Source: Streptomyces sp. NRRL S-646 (GTDB lineage Bacteria; Actinomycetota; Actinomycetes; Streptomycetales; Streptomycetaceae). Taken from it: a stretch of DNA of 28,840 bases. Below the pieces are notes generated by a model. That model worked only from the letters and a program-made list of their open reading frames with translations. It ran no database searches and was not told the origin of the DNA. The stretch covers positions 1 through 28,840 of the forward strand of contig NZ_JODC01000041.1 of assembly GCF_000720765.1 (NCBI RefSeq). Direction: 5' to 3'. A program made the translations under genes and the position numbers. Within the stretch, counting starts at the first letter, position 1. Each line of letters begins with the position of its first letter. Positions 23,233-28,840 of this stretch are shown here, in pieces.

Positions 23233-23967
23233 GTGACAACCAGCCCAGACCTCTGGCACCACTACGGCCGGACGCGCGCAGAGCAAGACCGCGCCGTCCC
23301 CGACGTCTTCCACTGGATCTGGAGCCAGGACAGCGGCCCCGGCTTCGAAGCCCTGGGCGACCTCACCGGCAAGGTCGTCTGCGACCTGGGTGCCGGAGCT
23401 GCCCGCCACGCCGCTCACCTGGCGGCCCACCACCAGCCCGCCCAGGTCATCGCCGTCGATGCCTCACCCGCACAATGCGAGATGGCCACCGGCCTCTACA
23501 GTCACCTGGTTCCGCGTCTGCGTGTCGTGCTGTCCGACGCCGTGTCTCATCTGCGCGCGACGCCCCACACGTATGACGTGCTCTACAGCGTCTTCGGGGC
23601 ACTCGACTTCACCGACCCCAACGAGCTGCTGCCTGCCGCAGCGGCAGCACTCAAGCCCGGCGGACGGCTGGTGTTCTCCACCCTCGCCCACTACCTCAAC
23701 GGTGCACCCGCCCAGCCAGACGTGGCGGCAGCCGACGTTGCCGCGAAGACTCCGGACGGCGAGACCACCACGATGCGCCGTTGGGTGCTCCAGGAACACG
23801 TCTGGGTGAAGGCTCTCGACGGGGCGGGATTTTCCGCCATCAAATCCGAGGTTCTGCCCTCACGAGTCGACGGCCCCCGGACGGCGGACACCCTGCTGGT
23901 GACCGCTGCCGTCTCACCACGCACCAGGCCGTCCGGCAACGCCGAACAGCACGGTGACGGCAACTGA
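23233..23967 (+). CDS. Class I SAM-dependent methyltransferase
   Basis: A 244-residue Rossmann-like methyltransferase. Motif I is VVCDLGAGAARHAAHLA (about residues 47-63), the acidic end of strand 2 is VIAVDASPAQ, motif III is YDVLYSVFGALDF, and LKPGGRLVFST is the post-motif loop. The substrate is not visible from sequence. The GTG at 23233 is preferred because AGGA lies eight bases before it; the ATG at 23224 overlaps that site. The gene starts just outside the right end of the IS. Confidence 0.85.
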   Translation: MTTSPDLWHHYGRTRAEQDRAVPDVFHWIWSQDSGPGFEALGDLTGKVVCDLGAGAARHAAHLAAHHQPAQVIAVDASPAQCEMATGLYSHLVPRLRVVLSDAVSHLRATPHTYDVLYSVFGALDFTDPNELLPAAAAALKPGGRLVFSTLAHYLNGAPAQPDVAAADVAAKTPDGETTTMRRWVLQEHVWVKALDGAGFSAIKSEVLPSRVDGPRTADTLLVTAAVSPRTRPSGNAEQHGDGN

Positions 23968-23979
23968 CGGTTTCCTGTG

Positions 23980-24000
23980 CGGCACATCGGGGGTGTGCCG
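23980..24000 (+). terminator. Small hairpin after the methyltransferase gene
   Basis: CGGCACA (23980-23986) pairs perfectly with TGTGCCG (23994-24000), loop of seven bases, 12 bases after the stop codon. Confidence 0.5.
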
Positions 24001-24380
24001 GCGAGCGACCCGTTCCTCATCAGTCACAAAGGAGGACCAGGCCGGGTGGGCCCAGATCGGCAGCCATCCGTAGCAGCAGCCTCCCGCCCCGCCATCGGAC
24101 TCACGCACAGCCGACCAGGTAGAGGTGGCCGAGGAACTGATGGAACTGCGGGAGCAGGGCGTGAAGATCCGTCTGTGCCGGGGGTTCGATCGTCAGCGCG
24201 GCAGCCGCCCGTGACGCGCTCGCGTTGGCGCGTCAGGTGCAGACGGACCAAGCGAAAGACACACCGCCCAGACACCGTCGTCCCAAACCGTCTGAGAACC
24301 ACCTAGCGGCCGACCGGCCGCAACACGGACGAACGACAACCAGCAAAAGTCCGCGCCTGATGGGATGCCCGCAGCATGGT
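24001..24380 (+). other. Non-coding stretch with a helical protein remnant
   Basis: No complete gene is seen. The plus strand at about 24100-24215 reads DQVEVAEELMELREQGVKI and then loses the pattern; a neighbouring frame continues with SIVSAAAARDALALARQ. This looks like a decayed, frameshifted gene of unknown family. Confidence 0.3.
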
Positions 24381-24719
24381 CTACCGGTAGCGGCGCGCTG
24401 GCGCCAGCCACGTGACCGCCAAGGCCTCGCCCCCCTCGTCGTCGTCCGATGAGTCATCGGGGGCGGGAGCCTGACGCACCTGCTCGATCTGCCGCTCGAT
24501 CCCGCGCAGATTCTCCTGCAGGTCCATCGTGACCACGCCGTCGACGGTGACCGTCAGCGGGTCGGCGAGGAGCTTGGCACGCCGCTCGCCGAGGACCTCG
24601 AGGGCGACCGCGCGTACCGACCGCAGCCGGAAGTAGCGGCGTTCCAGGTCGGCCGGATCGGTCTCCGAGCCCAGCTGCGCGAGCAGCCACGACCTCTGGA
24701 ACTCGTCCACCAGAATCAC
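24381..24719 (-). CDS. Small phage-associated protein of unknown function
   Basis: A protein of about 112 residues from the GTG at 24719 (GAGGAA close upstream). It reads VDEFQRSWLLAQLGSETDPA, then LERRYFRLRSVRAVALEVLG and MDLQENLRGIERQIEQV, and has an acidic DDSSDDDEGG stretch near the C-terminus. Mostly helical, no signal or membrane segment. It follows the two phage structural genes on the same strand, behind a strong terminator, so it has its own promoter or depends on read-through. I do not recognise the family. Confidence 0.55.
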   Translation of the reverse strand: MILVDEFQRSWLLAQLGSETDPADLERRYFRLRSVRAVALEVLGERRAKLLADPLTVTVDGVVTMDLQENLRGIERQIEQVRQAPAPDDSSDDDEGGEALAVTWLAPARRYR

Positions 24720-24734
24720 ATTCCTCAGTGCGAG

Positions 24735-24776
24735 GTGCGGTCCGGAGCCAACGGGGGATCTGGCTCCGGACCGCAC
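24735..24776 (-). terminator. Perfect 16-base-pair hairpin between phage-type genes
   Basis: GTGCGGTCCGGAGCCA (24735-24750) and its exact complement (24761-24776), loop of 10 bases. It lies 10 bases beyond the stop at 24787 on the minus strand, and is a clear terminator for the capsid-side transcript. Confidence 0.85.
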
Positions 24777-24786
24777 ACGGAGCGTA

Positions 24787-25080
24787 TTACGCGGAGGAGG
24801 ACCTCGTCCGTCGCGACGGGGACTTCTTCGGAGTAGTCCCGCCGGCCTCGCCCTTCTCTTGGTCGGGCTTGGCCGTAGCCCCGGCCGGGTCTGGCTCGCC
24901 GACCGCGATCGGCTCCAGCTCGACGCCGTCGTACAGCGGCGGTTCCCAGGCGTCAGGATTGGTCACCAGTGCGGCGATCTCCAGCGTCGGGCTCTCGCCC
25001 GGCAGCAAAATCAGATCCTCGTACGTCTCCGGGTCCTTCACGTACACGGCGGCCTTCAACCGCCGACCGGCCGCCATCAC
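24787..25080 (-). CDS. Small phage structural-region protein
   Basis: A 97-residue protein (GTG at 25080, or ATG one codon later). It begins RRLKAAVYVKDPETYEDLIL, LLPGESPTLEIAALVTNPDA and ends in a Lys/Pro-rich tail. The start overlaps the stop of the capsid-like gene by four bases (GTGA), so they are co-translated. Short proteins with a VYV-DPE-LLPGE pattern occur behind the major capsid gene in actinophage remnants, as far as I can recall; a head-associated role is inferred. Confidence 0.55.
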   Translation of the reverse strand: MMAAGRRLKAAVYVKDPETYEDLILLPGESPTLEIAALVTNPDAWEPPLYDGVELEPIAVGEPDPAGATAKPDQEKGEAGGTTPKKSPSRRTRSSSA

Positions 25081-25390
25081 AGGACCTTCGCCACGATGTG
25101 CGCGTCCGGGGTGTGCATCACCGGCATGCCGACCGCGGCGCCCTTGGTCCAGATCTGCACGGGATCGTCCTGCACCCCGCGGGTGATGATCAGGCCCGGC
25201 GCGTCCTCACGGACGATCTCCGGGTTCGAGCCGCGCGAGAGCACCAGGGCCTCGGCCGTCACGCCGTACAGGGTCGGTGCCCACTTTTCCCGCTCCGGCG
25301 GCACCAGGATCCACAGGTCCTCGGGCAGTACCTTGCGGGGTTTGCCGTCGACCCGGACCCGGGTCTTGTAGAAGTGAGGCAGAAGTTGTG
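25077..25390 (-). pseudogene. Major capsid protein (capsid E-like), C-terminal fragment
   Basis: The minus-strand frame from about 25390 reads YKTRVRVDGKPRKVLPEDLW, ILVPPEREKWAPTLYGVTAE, then PGLIITRGVQDDPVQIWTKG and AAVGMPVMHTPDAHIVAKVL at the C-terminus. The last 50 residues have the form of phage major capsid proteins of the capsid E family (DPV-WT-A--GMPV). The first two-thirds of the gene are missing; upstream residues are Arg/Ser-rich and non-homologous. It cannot form heads and is a prophage relic. Confidence 0.6.
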
Positions 25391-25460
25391 GCGTCGCCGA
25401 CGGCCGCCGAAGAGCCGCGCTCTCCCGCGAACTGCGCGCCCTGTCCCACCGAGTGAGCAA

Positions 25461-25771
25461 CGGGCCACATACGCAGTCCCGTTGCGGAAGCCGCCGGATT
25501 GGCGAGGACTCACCCCGCTCTGCAGTTCGACGTCGCCTCGACGCCGCCCGCCCGACGGCTCGCCCCCGGCCCTCCTCAGGTCCGGGGACGGGGCCATTTC
25601 AGTACGTCACGCGAGGTGAAACCCCGGCCGAGGATCAGTTTCGGCCGACATTGCGGCCCGAATAATCGTTACGGCCGACCCGGGGTTTGGTGATGGACGC
25701 GAAGAGTGGAGCCGAGCCGGATGGACGGATTGCTTCAGGGGTAGGCAGTAAACACGATCGAAGGGGAGCCC
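25461..25771. other. Upstream region of the small-protein/pore-former-like cassette
   Basis: No gene is seen. Three copies of CGGCCGA(C/G) lie in direct order at 25625, 25642 and 25672 (steps of 17 and 30 bases), with the AT-rich GAATAATCGTT between the last two. They may be regulatory sites for the cassette that starts at 25772. No clear -35/-10 pair is seen. Confidence 0.3.
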
Positions 25772-26101
25772 ATGTCTTTCAAAAACATCTTCGACGGCGG
25801 CGGGAGTGAAGCCAAGTCCGCCGAAGAGTCCGCTCAAAAGGTGTACGAAAACATCCCGGGCGCCCGGCCCGAACGGCAAGGGGTCGACCCGGAACTGTAC
25901 GACGGAATTCCGGATGTAGAGCGCGACCCGAAGATTGTGCGTGAGACGTCACCCGAGGCGCTCCGCATCATGAACGGCTTTCTGTCCCCGCTGTTCAAGA
26001 GGACCGGCTCGGCGGCCGCCGAACAGCGAGCCACCTGCGAGGACCCGCATCGACAGCCGGCATGGCCTCCTCGGCCGAGGGCGAGACGTTCAAGAAGGTG
26101 A
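25772..26101 (+). CDS. Small acidic protein, first gene of the cassette, possibly frameshifted
   Basis: The ATG has AAGGGGAG just upstream. The product reads MSFKNIFDGGGSEAKSAEES, AQKVYENIPGARPERQGVDP and ALRIMNGFLSPLFKRTGSAA, an acidic, soluble protein with no signal peptide. From about residue 80 (base 26012) the frame turns Arg/Pro-rich and ends at 26101. This may be out-of-frame read-through, with the real protein passing into the frame of the next ORF. No family is recognised. It is followed by a second charged small ORF and the beta-rich protein, all on the same strand. Confidence 0.5.
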   Translation: MSFKNIFDGGGSEAKSAEESAQKVYENIPGARPERQGVDPELYDGIPDVERDPKIVRETSPEALRIMNGFLSPLFKRTGSAAAEQRATCEDPHRQPAWPPRPRARRSRR

Positions 26102-26253
26102 AGGTGGAGATCAGGGACGAGGACCGGCCGGGGGTCAAGGGCGAGGACCTGCCGAAGATGAGCGAGGAAGAGATGGAAGAAATGAGAAGGAAGAACTCCG
26201 AAGAGGCCGCGAAAGTCGAAAGGACCGACGGCGCGCCGACCGAGGGTGAATGA
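26062..26253 (+). CDS. Small highly charged protein, second gene of the cassette
   Basis: A 63-codon ORF rich in Glu and Lys: FKKVKVEIRDEDRPGVKGED, then KMSEEEMEEMRRKNSEEAAK, largely a predicted charged helix or coiled coil. It overlaps the end of the preceding frame by 40 bases and lacks a good ribosome site, so it may be the true C-terminal half of that gene after a frameshift. Its stop overlaps an ATG (ATGA) in frame with the following gene. Function unknown. Confidence 0.45.
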   Translation: MASSAEGETFKKVKVEIRDEDRPGVKGEDLPKMSEEEMEEMRRKNSEEAAKVERTDGAPTEGE

Positions 26254-26297
26254 CTGTCACATCGTTGAGATGCGCGGGAAAGGGAGGGCCCAAGGGA

Positions 26298-27341
26298 ATG
26301 GGCGACGCCAAAAAGAACAACGTGAGTACAGCTCATCTCGGCGAACGGTACATGCGCCACCCGCTGACCGGACGGAACCTGAAAGAGCTCGACGTCGCCA
26401 CAAAGGCCCCCGCGATCCTGGAGCGGGACAGGGAGAAATTGAAGAGGAAGGCCGAGAAGAAGTCGCCGGACGGTGATGATCGGTACGTCCACCCCATCGG
26501 GTTCTCCCTGAACAAGGGGCGGTTCCAGGAATTCCCCGAGGGGGAGGCCACGGCGCACGAGCGCGGATGGACGGCCTACACGACGGTGGGTGTGCCGCTC
26601 GTCGAAGAGCGGGCCGACATCGCGCAGCCCCCTCCTGACGTGATCTCCAAGCAGACGTACGTCAACCGGACCGACCCCGTCCCCACGAAGTGGTCGCACA
26701 CGGTCGAGTTCTCGATCTCGAACACGATCAGTTGGTCGCTCCAGGGGCAGGTGCAGCTCACCTTCGGCGCGAAGGCCACCGCCTCGCTGCAGCAGCAACT
26801 GCAGAAGAGCATGGCGGCGAACCAGTCGCAGAAGACCACCCTGAAGAACAGCAAGGACAACCAGGGAGTCGACTCCGAGGCCCAGTCGCAGTCGACCAGT
26901 ACGACCACGGCCACGGGTACCGCCACCGGCACCGGCGAGCTGTCGGCACAGCTGATGCTGGGGATCACCGCGTCGGTCAGCGGCTCGCTGACCACCGCGT
27001 TCAAGACGTCGTCCACGCTGAGCGGTGAGGTCGGCAGCCGGGTGGACGTCCTGGCCACGCAGCGCCGCCAGGTGCGGAGGTTCGACTACGAATTCCCCAT
27101 CTCCTTCGGCGGGTGGGTCGCGCTGTATTACCCCGAGCCGGTGGAGGTCAAGGAGACGCACCCGGACGGCCCGCAGGCCAAGGAGCCGAAGTACGCCAAG
27201 GTCATCGCGTGGAAGCTCGGAGAGACCGGCGCGGCCGAGGACACCTTCGACCTGACCGACGAGGGCAGGCCGTTCTTGCAGAGGGGGGAGGCCGAGGTCG
27301 TCTCCACTCTCGCCGGGGTCCATGAGGTCTTCGAAGACACT
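26298..27341 (+). CDS. Beta-rich protein resembling aerolysin/ETX-MTX2 pore formers, 3' end replaced
   Basis: About 348 residues before the break. A charged N-terminal part (residues 1-75, RDREKLKRKAEKK) is followed by a beta-rich region. This has TYVNRTDPVPTKWSHTVEFS and ISNTISWSLQGQVQLTFGAK, a Gln/Ser/Thr-rich linker of about 50 residues (STSTTTATGTATGTGELSAQ), a second alternating segment LGITASVSGSLTTAFKTSST, and RRFDYEFPISFGGWVALYYP. Paired Ser/Thr-rich amphipathic strands around such a linker are the pattern of the membrane-inserting hairpin in ETX/MTX2/aerolysin proteins. No signal peptide. The ATG at 26298 (GGGAGGG ahead) is preferred; one at 26250 overlaps the previous stop. After FEDT the frame enters antisense methyltransferase sequence and stays open to 27905. 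Pore formation is inferred from pattern only. Confidence 0.55.
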
Positions 27342-27890
27342 GTCGTACGGTGCGCGGCGGGGATGGCCCAAGAGCCCGTCTCCCGTCACGGTCCAGGTGG
27401 AGTAACCGGCCGTCTCCAGCGCGGCATCCGCACGGGCCGCGACCGCGGGGTCCACTTCGATCGTGGTCACGTTGTCCTCGCCGAGGCGGTGGCACATGAG
27501 GGCGCAGGAGTAGCCGGTCCCGGTGCCGATCTCCAGGACCTGATGGCCGTCTTCCACCTCCAGCTTCTCGATCATGTCCACGACGGTGACCGGGGTGGTG
27601 GACGACGACGTCGGAGAGCCGGTCACGAGGTCGCTGACCTGATCGGCGGTGAGGTGCCCGTCGAGCTGCGTGGTCAAAGACTCGTCCCGGTAGGCGATCT
27701 GCGCCCACTCGTCCGGGTCGGTTCCGACCGCAGTGACCGGGAGCCACCGGCCGTCCTCCGCGGGCAGAAACACGCCCGGGTTCAGGAACAGCTCCCGAGG
27801 TACGGCCTCCACCGCTTCCCGCCACCGGGGGCTGACGAGGACGCCCGCCTGCGCCAGGCGGGCGGCGAGGGCGCGGCGGCAGGCAGGGAG
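27340..27890 (-). pseudogene. PCMT-type methyltransferase fragment, graspetide-cluster style
   Basis: The minus strand encodes RALAARLAQAGVLVSPRWRE, AVEAVPRELFLNPGVFLPAE, then TTPVTVVDMIEKLEVEDGHQ, motif I VLEIGTGTGYSCALMCHRLG, VTTIEVDP and TGDGLLGHPRRAPYD. This is the N-terminal half of a protein-L-isoaspartate methyltransferase homologue. The PREFL-like start, the long insert with SSSTTPV and the VTTIEVDP form resemble the methyltransferases of ATP-grasp RiPP (graspetide) clusters. It ends abruptly at about 27340, where it meets the beta-rich gene tail to tail. The first codons near 27890 lack a clear start. No ATP-grasp gene or precursor is present here. Confidence 0.65.
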
Positions 27891-27930
27891 CGCGTCTCTC
27901 GATAGCGGCGGAGATCGCCCAGGACAGCGG

Positions 27931-27975
27931 CAGGAGCCCCCGGCGAGTTCCTCGAACTCGCCGGGGGCGCTCCTG
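27931..27975 (-). terminator. Very strong hairpin after the secreted-protein gene
   Basis: A perfect 15-base-pair stem, GCCCCCGGCGAGTTC (27936-27950) with its complement (27954-27968), loop of three. It is extended to 20 or more pairs by CAGGAG and CTCCTG around a one-base bulge, and lies 32 bases beyond the stop at 28008 on the minus strand. Confidence 0.9.
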
Positions 27976-28007
27976 GCCCGGACGTCCTCGGGCGCCCGGG
28001 GCCGGGA

Positions 28008-28412
28008 TCAGCACCTCGGCAGCGGGTCTGTCTCGTCGTACACGTCGCTGTCCTTCACGAAGCCCCAGCCACCGTGGCTGTAGTGAGGCGTGTCGGCGAG
28101 CGTGTAGATCCAGCGATTGGGGTGCGGGCCGCCGCCGCCGGTGGGGTCACCCTCGTACCGGCAGGTGAACCAGTTGACGGTCCCGCCAAGGTAGCCGACG
28201 GTCTGCCCGGCCCACTCCACGCGGATCCCCGGCCTGTTCCTGCAATACCAGTGGCCGTCGACGCCGTCAAAGTTGCAGGAGGACGCCGCCTGGTTGCTCC
28301 CGGCGGGCTGCGCGACAGCGGCACTCGTCATGGTGCCGACGAGGGCGAACGCGCAAGCCAGGGCCCCCGCGAGGTGCCTTGCGCGGGGTGAGGACAAAGT
28401 GGACTTCTTCAT
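28008..28412 (-). CDS. Small secreted cysteine-containing protein
   Basis: A 134-residue exported protein. The N-terminus MKKSTLSSPRARHLAGALAC continues into a hydrophobic stretch ending TSAAVAQPA, a Sec-type signal peptide with an AVA cleavage site. The mature part has four Cys: CNFDGVDGHWYC, then TVNWFTCRYEG and a C-terminal PLPRC. Trp/Tyr-rich strands (NRWIYTLADT, GGWGFVKDSDVYDETD) recall small bacterial SH3-like modules of secreted streptomycete proteins. The ATG at 28412 is chosen because it opens the signal peptide; an upstream frame would bury it. Probably two disulphides outside the cell. Function unknown. Confidence 0.8.
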   Translation of the reverse strand: MKKSTLSSPRARHLAGALACAFALVGTMTSAAVAQPAGSNQAASSCNFDGVDGHWYCRNRPGIRVEWAGQTVGYLGGTVNWFTCRYEGDPTGGGGPHPNRWIYTLADTPHYSHGGWGFVKDSDVYDETDPLPRC

Positions 28413-28480
28413 GGGCACATCCCGGAAGTCGGTGACCTGTGGAGTGCTCCCAACCTCACAGACCCGAGGGCGAAACGCCA

Positions 28481-28726
28481 TCAATTCGAGCAGGGTCGAA
28501 AGGGGTCCTCTGCCTCCGACGAGGACTTGACCTCGCGGAACTGCGTATACAAGGCCAGCACCAGACCCACGCCCAGGATGATCCACGCGTGCCGCCGTAT
28601 CTGGTCGAGCGGGCCCGGCCACCGGTCCTGACCCGTGGCCGCGTTCTCCGCGAACGACGTCACCGCACCGACCACCGCCGTGATCACGGCCAACGCCGCT
28701 AGTCTCAGCCGCCCACTCCCGGTCAC
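28481..28726 (-). CDS. Short membrane protein, perhaps an N-terminal remnant
   Basis: An 81-residue frame from the GTG at 28726 (GGGGGG ahead). Two hydrophobic segments, LAALAVITAVVGAVTSFAE and HAWIILGVGLVLALYTQF, flank TGQDRWPGPLDQIRRH. The same arrangement (two helices around RWPGPLD-IR-H-W) is found at the N-terminus of larger actinomycete membrane-anchored ATPase or effector proteins, so this may be a cut gene. The C-terminal 20 residues are polar and end FRPCSN. No function can be given. Confidence 0.5.
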   Translation of the reverse strand: MTGSGRLRLAALAVITAVVGAVTSFAENAATGQDRWPGPLDQIRRHAWIILGVGLVLALYTQFREVKSSSEAEDPFRPCSN

Positions 28727-28840
28727 GAGCCCCCCAATACCTCAGAGGGCGGTACGTGAGTGCATAGGTGTTTTGTCTTCACCTGAATGTGTGGCGGTGC
28801 GGCATCCCGGCCGGTCGGCGGGCATGGGCATGTTGAGCTG
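28727..28840. other. Window edge, nothing identified
   Basis: The last 114 bases show no complete gene, hairpin or repeat that can be supported. Confidence 0.3.

Noticed and set aside
27342..27905. C-terminal extension of the beta-rich protein
   Set aside because: These codons are the complement of a recognisable methyltransferase gene, so the extension is read-through, not a domain.
1..28840. CRISPR array or classical restriction/toxin-antitoxin system
   Set aside because: No set of regularly spaced repeats, no cas, restriction or recognised toxin-antitoxin family was seen on either strand.
1..28840. Biosynthetic gene cluster for a natural product
   Set aside because: There are tailoring-type enzymes (SDR, LLM, methyltransferases, nitroreductase) but no scaffold-making enzyme, and they lie in separate modules divided by IS debris.

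Overview
The base composition (very GC-rich, third codon positions almost all G or C, frequent GTG starts) and the protein families point to an actinomycete, most likely a Streptomyces. The window is accessory DNA. It has one intact catabolic module, one intact small redox module and several single genes, separated by cut transposases, an integrase fragment, a tRNA-derived attachment site, phage remnants and frameshifted genes.

Left third (0.7-10.8 kb): a divergent catabolic locus. On the minus strand, six tightly packed genes run substrate-binding lipoprotein - livG-like - livF-like - livH-like - livM-like - aldehyde dehydrogenase. An IclR-type regulator starts on the other side of a 104-base promoter region. 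It is followed on the plus strand by a zinc aryl-alcohol-type dehydrogenase and a second aldehyde dehydrogenase, closed by a strong terminator hairpin. A 17-base motif (13 of 17 bases shared) occurs in both promoter regions, so the IclR protein probably controls both arms. The inferred job is uptake of a small, possibly aromatic, compound and oxidation of alcohol to aldehyde to acid. The first aldehyde dehydrogenase has Gln at the position of the general-base Glu.

Middle (10.8-18.6 kb): debris (ArsR fragment, unrecognised frameshifted ORFs, a two-domain Nudix protein with an odd tail, a Nudix fragment joined to an ISAzo13-type transposase fragment). Then comes a compact MarR-regulated module: SDR, luciferase-like F420/flavin monooxygenase and an F420:NADP-oxidoreductase-like dehydrogenase. 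Next are an integrase-like fragment and a flavoprotein gene broken by one missing base.

Right-centre (18.6-23.2 kb): an XRE/TPR regulator broken by one extra base in a C run, divergent from a GRDP-like gene, with palindromes between them. Next are the 3' half of a tRNA-Ser(GGA) gene (an att-site relic) and a 25-codon hydrophobic ORF with its own ribosome site and terminator. A nitroreductase follows; it lies, with a frameshifted IS5-type transposase, between one pair of inverted repeats flanked by CTAG.

Right end (23.2-28.8 kb): a SAM methyltransferase, a minus-strand phage structural remnant (capsid E-like C-terminus plus two small genes), and a plus-strand cassette of two small charged proteins followed by a beta-rich protein resembling aerolysin/ETX-MTX2 pore formers. 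This last protein's 3' end is joined to an inverted fragment of a PCMT-type methyltransferase of the kind found in graspetide (ATP-grasp RiPP) clusters. A small secreted cysteine-containing protein with a strong terminator and a short membrane protein close the window.

The best candidates for something undescribed are the pore-former-like cassette (25.77-27.34 kb), the tiny hydrophobic ORF (21.08-21.16 kb), the nitroreductase-carrying IS (21.36-23.13 kb) and the Gln268 aldehyde dehydrogenase.
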